Positions 35,125-44,364 of a stretch of 64,000 bases of DNA are shown here, in pieces (positions within the stretch are counted from its first letter, which is position 1; the number at the start of each line of letters is the position of its first letter). The stretch is from Candidatus Methylopumilus planktonicus. GTDB lineage: Bacteria; Pseudomonadota; Gammaproteobacteria; Burkholderiales; Methylophilaceae. The translations under genes were made by a program, and so were the position numbers. Location of the stretch: assembly GCF_000981505.1 (NCBI RefSeq), contig NZ_LN827929.1, positions 1 through 64,000 of the forward strand, written 5' to 3'. The notes beneath the pieces are model-generated. The model was not told where the DNA came from, searched no databases, and saw nothing but the letters and a program-made list of their open reading frames with translations.

Positions 35125-35742
35125 TTACGCAATAATATCTAATACGCCCCGTGTAATAAACTCAATCGCCATGGAACCTAAAAGTAAGCCCATGACACGG
35201 GTAACTATTTTAGTCCCTACATCACCAATCACTTTAGAGATGTTTTCAGCAAAACTTAAAGTAAGCCAAATTGTTAAAGACACGAAAATACATGGCAGCA
35301 CTAGAAAAGATAGATTTACAAAATTAGGGGCCTGGTGAGCAGCAATAATCATATTACTAATTGCGCCGGGCCCTGCTAAGAGCGGAATACTAAGTGGGAC
35401 AAAGGCAATTAATTCTTTTTCTGACTTATTATTTTGTGTAGATTCCATAACTTGATTTCGTCCTAACATCATGTATATGGCCATGATCAGAAGAAGTATA
35501 CCGCCGCAAATCTGAAAACTTGGCATAGAAATGCCAAAGATATTTAAGATTTTATCTCCGAGAAAAAGTGAAACTACAAGAATGATAAAGACAGTTAAAG
35601 CTGTCATCTTGGCTACATTTTTTTTATTAATCTTTTTATGTTGACTCGTTAAACTCAAGTAAATCGGTAAGCAGCCTGGGGGGTCAACAATTGCTATCAT
35701 AGCGATTGTCGTTTTTATTATAAAAGTCCATTCAATCATCAT
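35125..35742 (-). CDS. MarC-family integral membrane protein
   Basis: This 205-residue protein has six predicted membrane helices and the MarC/UPF0056 features: an N-terminal IVDPPGCLPIYLSLT, a central FVPLSIPLLAGPGAIS and a C-terminal GTKIVTRVMGLLLGSMAIEFI. The cellular function of the family is unknown; the name comes from the E. coli mar locus, but a drug-resistance role was not confirmed. It starts 23 bp after the radical SAM gene. Confidence 0.92.
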   Translation of the reverse strand: MMIEWTFIIKTTIAMIAIVDPPGCLPIYLSLTSQHKKINKKNVAKMTALTVFIILVVSLFLGDKILNIFGISMPSFQICGGILLLIMAIYMMLGRNQVMESTQNNKSEKELIAFVPLSIPLLAGPGAISNMIIAAHQAPNFVNLSFLVLPCIFVSLTIWLTLSFAENISKVIGDVGTKIVTRVMGLLLGSMAIEFITRGVLDIIA

Positions 35743-35765
35743 AAATTTCCAAAGGTTAAAAAGTT

Positions 35766-36617
35766 TTAATAACTCACTGTTGATTCGATACCATTATTAT
35801 GAAGCTGGTCTGCAATATTCTCTAATACATTAATATTTACTCTACCAAGACGGTAAGCTTCTGGCTGCATGGATGGTCTCGCAATTCCATACAAATGAAC
35901 ACCTTTGATACTCTTCTTGGCGCTATCAATAAGTTTAATATATGCGTCAATTTCCTTATTATTAGGTTCTTTATTGTCGATGGTAAAAATACATGTTTGA
36001 ACGAATGTAGGACATATTTCACTACAACGTTTTAATCGATCAATCGCTTGTTGTGGTTTTATATTAACTTGATTAATTACTTTAGTATTCTCTTCTAGCG
36101 CAGCATCGACCTTAAACCAGACTTCCCCGTTCATTTTTGCAAGCACTTGAATACCTTCAAGCACAGATTCTTTGTGCATTAAACTTCCATTAGTAATCAA
36201 ACGAATTTTAATCTTATGAAGTAAGTTAAATTCTTCCAGTATCTTTTTAACAATTAAAATAACTTGTGGAAATTCTTCCGCACTTGTAGGCTCTCCATTG
36301 CCTGAAAAAGCAATGTCTTTTAAATGACGATCCTCAATTGCTACATTTTTCTCCATGTAATCGCCGTGAATAATTTCATGAAGAAAAAAACGTAGTTCAT
36401 CTTCAAGCACATCGAGCTCAATAGGAGGAGGTGAGCCACGGGTAAGATTTGGAATTTCACAATAAATGCATTGCCAATTACAAGCATTATTTACATTTAA
36501 GTTAACACCAATCGACAAGCCGCCAGCACGTCTTGAAATAACAGAATAAATATATTTAAGACCACTTAATTCCCGGCTGTGATCATGAATACTCAGATAC
36601 TGTTTAGATACGTCCAT
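35766..36617 (-). CDS. Radical SAM protein (COG0731-like)
   Basis: The 283-residue protein has the radical SAM cluster motif CNWQCIYCEIP (Cys-x3-Cys-x2-Cys), GEPTSAEEFPQ as the SAM-binding glutamate/glycine element, and a TIM-barrel-like remainder. It resembles Fe-S oxidoreductases of COG0731. The substrate is unknown. It lies 2 bp after the phosphatase-like gene, so it belongs to the run hemW - phosphatase-like - radical SAM - marC. Confidence 0.85.
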   Translation of the reverse strand: MDVSKQYLSIHDHSRELSGLKYIYSVISRRAGGLSIGVNLNVNNACNWQCIYCEIPNLTRGSPPPIELDVLEDELRFFLHEIIHGDYMEKNVAIEDRHLKDIAFSGNGEPTSAEEFPQVILIVKKILEEFNLLHKIKIRLITNGSLMHKESVLEGIQVLAKMNGEVWFKVDAALEENTKVINQVNIKPQQAIDRLKRCSEICPTFVQTCIFTIDNKEPNNKEIDAYIKLIDSAKKSIKGVHLYGIARPSMQPEAYRLGRVNINVLENIADQLHNNGIESTVSY

Positions 36618-36619
36618 AT

Positions 36620-37039
36620 CTATTTAAGGGAGTTGAGACGGTCTTTTAATGGAGATAAGTCATAGCCCGCAATCTGGGTTTTGCTTAAAATTTCATCAAT
36701 AGGCAAGGTTTTTGCATGTGAAAGCGCCCAAAGCATTGAACATCTTGTGCCAGTTCGGCAATAAGCAAAGATAGGCTTTTGAGCCAACTCAAAAGAGCTG
36801 CCAAATTGAGCAATATCATCATCTGAAATTTGCCCACCAATTACAGGCTGATGGATGGCTTTGATACCTAAATTTTGAGCTTCTTTTTCAATGACTGAAA
36901 AAGCTAGCTGTCCTTCGGATTCCTGGTCAGGGCGATTACAAAAAATAGTTTTGTAGCCTTGCGCTTGAATTTCTTTTAAGTCTTCAATCGTGATTTGATC
37001 AGAGACGGTAAGTTCGGTATTTATTTTTGCAAATTTCAT
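36620..37039 (-). CDS. TIGR01244-type phosphatase / sulfur transferase (Blh-like N-domain)
   Basis: The 139-residue protein has the dual-specificity-phosphatase-like P-loop YCRTGTRCS, where the cysteine and the arginine six residues later match the Cys-x5-Arg catalytic loop. QGYKTIFCNRPDQE at the N-terminus matches the family often fused to beta-lactamase-like sulfur dioxygenases (Blh), where it is called a sulfur transferase. Here it stands alone. The biochemical activity is unproven for the family. Confidence 0.8.
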   Translation of the reverse strand: MKFAKINTELTVSDQITIEDLKEIQAQGYKTIFCNRPDQESEGQLAFSVIEKEAQNLGIKAIHQPVIGGQISDDDIAQFGSSFELAQKPIFAYCRTGTRCSMLWALSHAKTLPIDEILSKTQIAGYDLSPLKDRLNSLK

Positions 37040-37048
37040 AATTTCATT

Positions 37049-38218
37049 CTACTTTAAAAAAATACTCAATAGGTCATTTAAGAATCGCTGACCTAAAAGC
37101 GTTGGTTTAATCATTTCATGATCCATGGTAATCAGTTTTATATCTATCGCAGCTTTGAGTTCTTTATCGATAGCTGAAATATTTAAACCCGTTTTATCTT
37201 CGAAGCTTTGAATACTAAACCCATCGATAAGACGTAAGTGGTTCATCATAAATTCAAAAGCCAAATCACTTTCATGAATGATTGTTTCTGATTCAATCAT
37301 ATGTTGTGTGACTACTTTTTCCATATATTGTTTCGGATTTTTATAGCGACTCTCGCGACTCATCTTGTCATGAAAGGTAAGTTTGCTATGCGCACCTGCG
37401 CCTATACCAAGATAATCGCCAAACTGCCAATAATTAAGATTATGTTGGCATTGTGATTTAGGTTTTGCAAAAGCAGAGGTTTCGTAATGCTGGAAGCCAT
37501 GCTGGCTTAAAATACCTTCAATAGTTTCTTGCATTTCTGCACTCTCATCATCGAGCGGTAATTTGGGTGGGTGTTTAAAAAAGAATGTATTAGGCTCAAT
37601 CGTTAAATGATAAAAAGATAGGTGCTGTGTATAAAAAGATGTCGCAGTTTTAGCATCGTCTATCGCTTCATCCAATGTTTGGTGAGGTAATGCATACATT
37701 AAATCTAAATTCACTTCATCAAAATGACGCATGGCAATTTCAATGCCTTTTTTGGCTTCACTGCTATCGTGGATACGACCTAATGCTTTGAGATGGACAT
37801 CATTAAATGATTGAATACCTAAAGATACTCTTGTGACGCCAGCTTCTTTATAGCTTTCAAAATGATTGCTATCAATCGCGCCTGGATTAGCTTCAAGTGT
37901 AATTTCGCCATCATACAAAATAGGCGTCAGCGCACGAACCTGACTTAAAATTTTCTGAATAGCTTTTCCACTAAAAAGACTGGGTGTGCCACCCCCAAAA
38001 AAAATGGAATGAATTTTTCTACCCCAAATTTTAGGTAATGAATATTCAAGATCCTTGATAAGTGCATCCACATACATGGATTCTAAATCAGTAAAGTTTT
38101 GAGCTTCCTTATGTTCGTGCGAATTAAAATCACAATAGGGACATTTTTTGACACACCAAGGGATGTGAATGTAAAGCGAGAGTGGGGGTGGCATGGCGAG
38201 TCTTGATGTTTGACTCAT
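37049..38218 (-). CDS. hemW: Radical SAM heme chaperone HemW
   Basis: HemW (formerly mistaken for oxygen-independent coproporphyrinogen oxidase) binds heme and a 4Fe-4S cluster. The 389-residue protein has LYIHIPWCVKKCPYCDFNSH, where the HemW-type Cys-x3-Cys-x2-Cys motif carries CxxCDF, then FFGGGTPSLF and the C-terminal HemN-like domain (FEFMMNHLRLIDGF). The neighbour order rph-rdgB-hemW is typical of betaproteobacteria. Confidence 0.94.
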   Translation of the reverse strand: MSQTSRLAMPPPLSLYIHIPWCVKKCPYCDFNSHEHKEAQNFTDLESMYVDALIKDLEYSLPKIWGRKIHSIFFGGGTPSLFSGKAIQKILSQVRALTPILYDGEITLEANPGAIDSNHFESYKEAGVTRVSLGIQSFNDVHLKALGRIHDSSEAKKGIEIAMRHFDEVNLDLMYALPHQTLDEAIDDAKTATSFYTQHLSFYHLTIEPNTFFFKHPPKLPLDDESAEMQETIEGILSQHGFQHYETSAFAKPKSQCQHNLNYWQFGDYLGIGAGAHSKLTFHDKMSRESRYKNPKQYMEKVVTQHMIESETIIHESDLAFEFMMNHLRLIDGFSIQSFEDKTGLNISAIDKELKAAIDIKLITMDHEMIKPTLLGQRFLNDLLSIFLK

Positions 38219-38225
38219 AGAAGAC

Positions 38226-38453
38226 TTATTTATTTTTTAAGTATGGATTAATAAGATCATCAACCATTTGATGAAGTGCTTCCTTCATCTGCTTTTCAGA
38301 TACTTCCATTAAAAGGCCATCTTCAATGGCATCTTGAGAAAGCTGCTTTAATTCATCAAAGTTTTCTTTCATGACCTTAATTTTTTCTGCACACGACACT
38401 ACTGATTTATCGTCACGAATCCAAGCAGGCCATTTATTTTTTGATTTATCCAT
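38226..38453 (-). CDS. Small hypothetical protein between rdgB and hemW
   Basis: This 75-residue soluble, charged, helical protein (MDKSKNKWPAWIRDDKSVVS at the start) has a Trp-Pro-x-Trp motif near the N-terminus. Its ATG overlaps the rdgB stop by 8 bp and it ends 8 bp before hemW, so it is embedded in that operon. No family is recognised. The tight coupling argues for a real gene. Confidence 0.7.
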   Translation of the reverse strand: MDKSKNKWPAWIRDDKSVVSCAEKIKVMKENFDELKQLSQDAIEDGLLMEVSEKQMKEALHQMVDDLINPYLKNK

Positions 38454-39042
38454 ATATCTGATTCAATTTTAATTTAAGTTTATGTAACGCTTGTCCACGA
38501 TGACTAATTCGATTTTTAATTTCTAATGGTAATTCTGCCACAGCTTTTTCAGTCATATGATCTAAAAATAACGGGTCATAACCAAACCCTCCAGAGCCTC
38601 TAGGTGATTTTAAAATCTCTCCATGCCAGATACCTTCGGCAATAATAGGTTCAGGATCAAATTCATGTTTTACAAATACAATGACACAAGTGTAATGCGC
38701 TTTTCGATTCGATTCATTTTCTAAACTTTTCAAAAGTTTTTCATTGTTTTTTTGATCCGATGAAGGCTCTCCTGCAAATCGGGCAGATAAAACGCCAGGT
38801 TTTCCTCCGAGCGCATCCACGCATATCCCTGAATCATCTGCGATTGCAGGTAGTTTTGATAAACGACTTGCATGCCTTGCTTTAATCAGAGCATTCTCAA
38901 GGAAGGTATGGAAAGGCTCCTCAGCGGCTTCAATTTTAAAATGCGATTGAGGAAATATCTCAAGATTCATATCGTCTAAGATCGATTGAATTTCGGTGAG
39001 TTTTTTGACATTGCTTGTTGCAATGACGATTTGGTTTTTCAT
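38446..39042 (-). CDS. rdgB: RdgB/HAM1-type dITP/XTP pyrophosphatase
   Basis: RdgB removes non-canonical purine triphosphates (ITP, dITP, XTP) so they are not built into DNA or RNA. The 198-residue protein has QIVIATSNVKKLTEIQSIL at the N-terminus, LPAIADDSGICVDALGGKPG and the GGFGYDPLFLDH motif, then SHRGQALHKL. All substrate and metal residues appear present. It follows rph by 4 bp. Confidence 0.96.
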   Translation of the reverse strand: MKNQIVIATSNVKKLTEIQSILDDMNLEIFPQSHFKIEAAEEPFHTFLENALIKARHASRLSKLPAIADDSGICVDALGGKPGVLSARFAGEPSSDQKNNEKLLKSLENESNRKAHYTCVIVFVKHEFDPEPIIAEGIWHGEILKSPRGSGGFGYDPLFLDHMTEKAVAELPLEIKNRISHRGQALHKLKLKLNQIYG

Positions 39043-39046
39043 GAAA

Positions 39047-39760
39047 TTACTTTAAAACGTTTTTTTGTAATTGAATGAGTTCTTTAATGCCTTGCGCTGC
39101 AAGGTCAGACATTTGGTCCATCATTTCGCGCGAAAAAGGTGCCCCTTCTGCGGTACCTTGAATTTCCACAAACCCCCCTGAGCCTGTCATGACGATATTC
39201 ATATCTGTGTCACAACTTGAATCTTCACTGTAATCCAAATCTAATAGTGGATTTCCTTCGTGCAGCCCTACAGAAATGGCTGCCACATAATCAATGAGCG
39301 GCGATTCTGAAATCAGTTTTTTATCCATTAAATGTTTAATGGCATCATGTACTGCGACATAAGCACCCGTAATACTGGCTGTGCGTGTGCCACCATCGGC
39401 TTGAATGACGTCGCAATCAATTTGAATGGTTCGTTCGCCCAGTTTTTTTAAATCAATAATCGCGCGTAAGCTCCGTCCAATAAGACGTTGTATTTCTTGA
39501 GTCCTACCGGATTGTTTTCCGCGTGCTGCTTCTCTGTCCATTCTTGACCCTGTCGATCTTGGTAGCATGCCATATTCAGCTGTAATCCAGCCTTGACTTT
39601 GACCCTTTAAAAAAGAAGGTACTTTTTCATCAATACTTGCAGTGCAAAGTACATGCGTATCCCCGAATTTAATCAAGACGGAGCCTTCAGCATGTTTTGT
39701 GTAATGCCTAATAATTTCAACCGGTCTTAATTGGTTGTGAGCGCGTTGATTTAATCTCAT
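39047..39760 (-). CDS. rph: RNase PH
   Basis: RNase PH trims the 3' ends of tRNA precursors with phosphate as co-substrate. The 237-residue protein begins MRLNQRAHNQLRPVEIIRHY and has EYGMLPRSTGSR, RSLRAIIDL and IQIDCDVIQADGGTRTASITGA, the phosphate-binding and active-site blocks. Length is normal. It is divergent from yicC, and the 100-odd bp between them must hold both promoters. Confidence 0.97.
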   Translation of the reverse strand: MRLNQRAHNQLRPVEIIRHYTKHAEGSVLIKFGDTHVLCTASIDEKVPSFLKGQSQGWITAEYGMLPRSTGSRMDREAARGKQSGRTQEIQRLIGRSLRAIIDLKKLGERTIQIDCDVIQADGGTRTASITGAYVAVHDAIKHLMDKKLISESPLIDYVAAISVGLHEGNPLLDLDYSEDSSCDTDMNIVMTGSGGFVEIQGTAEGAPFSREMMDQMSDLAAQGIKELIQLQKNVLK

Positions 39761-39893
39761 AGTCTTCTTCCTCGATAGAAGTCGTCATTATAAGCTAGCT
39801 TTAATTGATTGATATCTTGTCATTTAAAGGTTTTAGTCGCAAATGCAACTATAGATTGATAAAATGGCTTCTAAACATCGAATTGGATACCTT

Positions 39894-40760
39894 ATGGCTT
39901 TAAGTATGACTGGTTTTTCTTTTAAAGAAGCAGATACTCAGCAAGGTATTTTGCTCCTTGAATTTCGGTCTTTAAATAATCGATATCTAGAACTCCAGGT
40001 TAAATTAGATGAATCCCTTAGATCTTTTGAACCCATGATTCGCGATCTGATATCAGCCGAAATTAAAAGAGGTAAAGTAGATTGTAGAATCTATTTCAAA
40101 TCTAAAACACATGCGCTTGATGTTAAAAATGTAGATCCGGTGAAGTTAAAACAACTCGCAAATTCAGTCGATGAAATTGCAAAACATTTTTCCCATGTCC
40201 AACCAATTAATCCGCTCGATATCTTAAAAACGAACGAGATCATGCACGATCAATCCGTCGACATGAATGTACTTGAACAAGATCTTAAAAAAAATCTCAA
40301 AGAATCTTTATTAGAGATTCAATTATCTAAAGCTCGCGAAGGTGAAAAATTACAAAAGATTTTATTGGATAAATTAAAAGATATTGAAGTGCTTGTAGGT
40401 GAAGCTAAAAAAATATTACCCGTTTTAATTAAAGATTATCAAACTAAAATTGAAAATAAGTTTAAGGAAGCTTTGATTGCGATCGATGATGATCGATTGA
40501 AACAAGAGTTTCTTATTTTTATTCAAAAGATGGATATTGATGAAGAGCTCAATCGTATTACATCCCATATCGATGAAGTCAGGCGTTTACTTAAAACTGA
40601 TGGCGCCATTGGTAAAAAACTAGACTTTATGATGCAAGAACTAAATCGTGAGGCGAATACTTTAGGTTCGAAATCCATTTCACCTAAAACTTCACAAATA
40701 TCCATCGATTTAAAAGTTTTGATTGAGCAAATGCGCGAACAAATTCAGAATATTGAATAA
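39894..40760 (+). CDS. yicC: YicC-family endoribonuclease
   Basis: YicC proteins are RNA-cleaving hexamers. The start at 39894 gives MALSMTGFSFKEAD, which matches the family's usual (M)xxSMTGFA opening and has GGA at a good spacing, so it is preferred to the ATG at 39864 that adds ten unmatched residues. The 288-residue protein has EFRSLNNRYLELQVKLDESLR and the C-terminal GKKLDFMMQELNREANTLGSKS, both diagnostic. It is 19 bp before gmk. Confidence 0.92.
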   Translation: MALSMTGFSFKEADTQQGILLLEFRSLNNRYLELQVKLDESLRSFEPMIRDLISAEIKRGKVDCRIYFKSKTHALDVKNVDPVKLKQLANSVDEIAKHFSHVQPINPLDILKTNEIMHDQSVDMNVLEQDLKKNLKESLLEIQLSKAREGEKLQKILLDKLKDIEVLVGEAKKILPVLIKDYQTKIENKFKEALIAIDDDRLKQEFLIFIQKMDIDEELNRITSHIDEVRRLLKTDGAIGKKLDFMMQELNREANTLGSKSISPKTSQISIDLKVLIEQMREQIQNIE

Positions 40761-40779
40761 TAACCACTAAAGAATATTT

Positions 40780-41391
40780 ATGAGCCAAGCCCATTTATTT
40801 ATTATTGCAGCAGCTTCCGGTGCCGGCAAGACGACCCTTGTAAAAGCCCTATTAAATAAAGATAGAGATCTTCAAGCTTCTGTATCTCACACAACCCGCA
40901 AACCGCGGCCAGGTGAAGTCGATGGTGGGGATTATCATTTTGTTGATGAAGTGACCTTTTTAGATTTGAAGAGTAAAGGTGAGTTTTTAGAATCCGCCGA
41001 ATGCCATGGCAGTATGTATGGCACAAGTAAGAAATCAGTGCAGCTTATTCTCGATCAAAAGAAAGACGTCATTTTAGAAATCGACTGGCAAGGCGCTCAG
41101 GCTCTCAAAGCCCAATTTAAGGAGGCTGTTTCAATCTTTGTATTGCCACCTTCTGTTGAAACACTTGCTGAAAGATTAAACAGCCGCGGACACGACAGTG
41201 AAGAGACGATTGCCATGAGACTTGCGGTTGCGCGAGAAGAGATGAGCCATGTAGATGAGTTCGATTATGTTACAATCAATGATGACTTTGAAGTAGCGCT
41301 CCACGATCTTATGGCCATTATTCGATCCACTCGATTGATGTGTCATATTCAGCTCACACGACATAGCCACTTAATTAAAAACTTGACTTGA
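40780..41391 (+). CDS. gmk: Guanylate kinase
   Basis: Gmk phosphorylates GMP to GDP. The 203-residue protein has the P-loop AASGAGKTTLVKALL at residues about 11-25, then SHTTRKPRPGEVDGGDYHFV and EIDWQGAQAL for nucleotide binding. Length is normal. It forms the usual gmk-rpoZ-spoT cluster that links GTP supply to the stringent response. Confidence 0.97.
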   Translation: MSQAHLFIIAAASGAGKTTLVKALLNKDRDLQASVSHTTRKPRPGEVDGGDYHFVDEVTFLDLKSKGEFLESAECHGSMYGTSKKSVQLILDQKKDVILEIDWQGAQALKAQFKEAVSIFVLPPSVETLAERLNSRGHDSEETIAMRLAVAREEMSHVDEFDYVTINDDFEVALHDLMAIIRSTRLMCHIQLTRHSHLIKNLT

Positions 41392-41407
41392 AATTTGGAG
41401 AAATAAC

Positions 41408-41623
41408 ATGGCACGAATTACAGTAGATGATTGTTTAGAGATGATTCCTAATCGCTTTAAACTTACTTTAGCTGCCGCATACCGCGCAAGGCAATTAGCC
41501 AATGGTGCTGAAGCATTAGTGAGCACTCATGGCTTAAGAGATAAGCCTACGGTATTAGCATTAAGAGAAATCGCAGCAGGTAAAGTCGGTCTTGATATCT
41601 TGAATAGAAAAACAACATACTAA
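41408..41623 (+). CDS. rpoZ: RNA polymerase omega subunit
   Basis: The omega subunit helps fold and stabilise the beta-prime subunit and contributes to ppGpp binding. The 71-residue protein starts MARITVDDCLEMIPNRF and has the LTLAAAYRARQL helix, both diagnostic. The ATG follows a GGAG ribosome site. It lies between gmk and spoT. Confidence 0.97.
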   Translation: MARITVDDCLEMIPNRFKLTLAAAYRARQLANGAEALVSTHGLRDKPTVLALREIAAGKVGLDILNRKTTY

Positions 41624-41665
41624 ATTCTTAAACAGGGCTTAAAGCCCCCTCAAGAGAACAAGACC

Positions 41666-43867
41666 ATGGCTAGTACCGCTCATTTTAATAAAGCGGATGC
41701 TCAAAAAACACCGCCACTTCCGTTACTGCCTGTCGATAACGAAGCGTCTGAACTCACAATCCTTCTTAAGACTTATTTAAAACCGAAAGATATCCAGAAG
41801 ATATGGGATGCCTATCGATTTAGCGAAGAAGCGCATCACGGCCAATCGAGAAGAAGTGGTGAGCCTTATATTGTCCACCCTGTTGCTGTGGCATGTACTT
41901 TAGCTAAACTTCATCTTGATGCCCCTACGATTCTTGCGGCTCTTCTTCATGATGTTGTTGAAGATACGACCATTACCAATAAAGAAATTGAAAAGAAATT
42001 TGGCAAACAAGTCTCCGTTCTAGTCGACGGTTTATCCAAACTCGATAAAATTGAATTTCAAGATGCGACAGAAGCCCAAGCCGAAAATTTTAGAAAAATG
42101 TTATTGGCAATGTCAAACGACGTCCGTGTCATTTTAGTAAAGTTAGCTGATCGTCTTCATAATATGCAAACGTTAGATGTTTTAAGACCTGAAAAACAAA
42201 AACGTATCGCTCAAGAAACTCACGATATTTATGCGCCTATTGCAAATCGATTAGGTTTAAATAGCATTTATCAAGAGCTTGAAGATTTAAGTTTTAAATA
42301 CCTCTATCCCATGCGCTATCGCGCGATTCAAAAAGCCATGAAAGCTTCTCGAGGTAATCGTCGTGAAGTCGTTGAGAAAATAACAGCAGCGATCCATCAA
42401 AAATTAACTGAAATGAAAATGGATACTGAGGTTTCGGGGCGAGAGAAGAATACTTATAGCATTTATAAAAAGATGAGCGAAAAAAGCATGTCTTTTGCAC
42501 AAATCAATGACATTTATGCCTTTAGGATTATTGTGAAAGAAGCGAATGATGCCTATTCTGCTTTAGGTGCATTGCATAGCTTATATAAACCTCTTCCAGG
42601 CAAATTTAAAGATTACATTGCCATTCCAAAAGCGAATGGCTATCAATCGCTACATACAAGTTTATTTGGACCTTTCGGCACACCCATTGAAGTGCAAATT
42701 CGCAGTAAAAAAATGCACAAACTGGCAGAAGCAGGTGTTGCAGCGCATTGGCTTTATAAAACCAAAGACGCACACTTGACTGAACTTCAACAACAAACAC
42801 ATCAATGGTTAAAACGTCTTTTAGAAATTCAATCAGATAGTGCCGATTCGCTGGAATTCTTAGAGCATTTAAAAGTCGATCTTTTCCCTGACGAGGTTTA
42901 TGTATTCACTCCTAAAGGAAAAATACTAGCATTACCAAAAGGTTCAACGGCTGTTGACTTTGCATACGCGGTTCATAGTGATGTGGGTAATTGTTGTGTA
43001 GCTGCAAAATACAATCAAGAGCTCGTCCCTCTTCGTGCCGAAGTCAACAATGGTGATCACATAGAAATTATTACAGCCCCCTTAGCTAAGCCTAATCCTG
43101 CATGGCTGAATTTTGTGATTACAGGAAAAGCAAGATCACATATTAGACAATATTTAAAATCGATTGAATCAGAAGAGTCTTCAAGACTTGGCGAAGGCAT
43201 GCTTAATCAAGCACTCAAGGCACTTCATATCAGCCCTTCATCGGTCAAAGAATCTCATTGGAAAAAATTAATCAGTGATTATGGCGTTAAAACCAAAGAA
43301 GAGATTTTGGCTGAAATTGGTTTGGGAAAACGTATGAACGTGATGGTGGCTCATCAATTGATAAGTTTTATGGATGGTGTGAGTCATGTTAAGGGCAAGC
43401 ATAAGCAATTAGATGTCATTACCATTAAAGGCTCTGAAAGCATGGCGATTCAATTGGCAACATGCTGTCATCCAATTCCAGGCGATCCTATTTTAGGATT
43501 TATTAACAAAGATAAAGGACTTGTTGTTCACACTCATGATTGCTTAGCGATTCGTAAATTTAAACTTGACCCTGATAAATGGCTTGATGTTGAATGGGAC
43601 CCTAGTCCGGATCGATTATTCAAAGTCAATTTACAAATTATGGTATTAAATGGGCGCGGAATGCTTGCTAAAATTTCATCTGTGATTACAGAATCAGATT
43701 CAAATATCGATAATGTGAATGTCGAAGAATCCGATGGTGGACATTTTGTAAATGTGAACTTTATTGTACAAGTCCATAACCGTATTCATTTGGCAGATCT
43801 CATGCGAAACTTAAGAAAAATTAGTGATATTGCTAGAATTAGCCGCGTCAAGATGAAAACCTTTTAA
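41666..43867 (+). CDS. spoT: Bifunctional (p)ppGpp synthetase/hydrolase SpoT
   Basis: SpoT makes and degrades (p)ppGpp. The 733-residue protein has an HD hydrolase domain with HHGQSRRSGEPYIVHP and an intact LLHDVVEDT, then ADRLHNMQTL. A synthetase domain follows (YKPLPGKFKDYIAIPKANGYQSLHT), then TGS (FTPKGKILALPKGSTAVDFAYAVH) and a C-terminal ACT domain. The intact HD motif supports hydrolase activity, so it is called SpoT/Rel rather than RelA. A GC-rich hairpin before it lacks a T-run. Confidence 0.96.
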   Translation: MASTAHFNKADAQKTPPLPLLPVDNEASELTILLKTYLKPKDIQKIWDAYRFSEEAHHGQSRRSGEPYIVHPVAVACTLAKLHLDAPTILAALLHDVVEDTTITNKEIEKKFGKQVSVLVDGLSKLDKIEFQDATEAQAENFRKMLLAMSNDVRVILVKLADRLHNMQTLDVLRPEKQKRIAQETHDIYAPIANRLGLNSIYQELEDLSFKYLYPMRYRAIQKAMKASRGNRREVVEKITAAIHQKLTEMKMDTEVSGREKNTYSIYKKMSEKSMSFAQINDIYAFRIIVKEANDAYSALGALHSLYKPLPGKFKDYIAIPKANGYQSLHTSLFGPFGTPIEVQIRSKKMHKLAEAGVAAHWLYKTKDAHLTELQQQTHQWLKRLLEIQSDSADSLEFLEHLKVDLFPDEVYVFTPKGKILALPKGSTAVDFAYAVHSDVGNCCVAAKYNQELVPLRAEVNNGDHIEIITAPLAKPNPAWLNFVITGKARSHIRQYLKSIESEESSRLGEGMLNQALKALHISPSSVKESHWKKLISDYGVKTKEEILAEIGLGKRMNVMVAHQLISFMDGVSHVKGKHKQLDVITIKGSESMAIQLATCCHPIPGDPILGFINKDKGLVVHTHDCLAIRKFKLDPDKWLDVEWDPSPDRLFKVNLQIMVLNGRGMLAKISSVITESDSNIDNVNVEESDGGHFVNVNFIVQVHNRIHLADLMRNLRKISDIARISRVKMKTF

Positions 43868-43898
43868 GCACCTTAATAAAAAAAGAAAGACTTAAGAA

Positions 43899-44276
43899 AT
43901 GACAAAAGAAATTATTCAAACTAAACATGCCCCAGAAGCGATTGGTACCTATTCTCAAGCGGTCAAAGTAGGCAATACTATTTACTTATCAGGGCAAATT
44001 GCACTCGATCCTGAATCTATGCAGTTAGTTGAGGGCATTGAGGCACAAATTCATCAGGTATTTAAGAATTTAAAATCAGTCGTTGAAGCTTCTGGCGCTC
44101 AATTAAGTGATATCGTGAAAATTAATATCTTTTTAACAGATTTGTCGCATTTTGCTTTGGTCAATACGGTCATGGGCGAATATTTTACAAAGCCTTATCC
44201 AGCAAGAGCTGCGGTAGGCGTTGCATCATTACCCAGAAATGCACTTATTGAAGCTGATGGTGTTGTTGTTATTTAA
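43899..44276 (+). CDS. ridA: RidA family reactive-intermediate deaminase
   Basis: RidA hydrolyses reactive enamine/imine intermediates made by PLP enzymes. The 125-residue protein has IQTKHAPEAIGTYSQAVKVG at the N-terminus and PARAAVGVASLPRNALIEADG with the conserved arginine of the active site. Length is standard. It lies between spoT and recG, a common betaproteobacterial order. Confidence 0.95.
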   Translation: MTKEIIQTKHAPEAIGTYSQAVKVGNTIYLSGQIALDPESMQLVEGIEAQIHQVFKNLKSVVEASGAQLSDIVKINIFLTDLSHFALVNTVMGEYFTKPYPARAAVGVASLPRNALIEADGVVVI

Positions 44277-44364
44277 ACTATTTCTATTTTAAGAGTATTT
44301 CAATCTGACTTCTCTAGCTGAGCTTAAGCTCTTTACCCCTTCAGTATTAAATAAGCTCAAAAAG

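Noticed and set aside
41633..41650. Hairpin GGGCTT/AAGCCC before spoT as a terminator or riboswitch
   Set aside because: Stem is short, loop is minimal and no T-run follows; the genes around it form a well-known operon.
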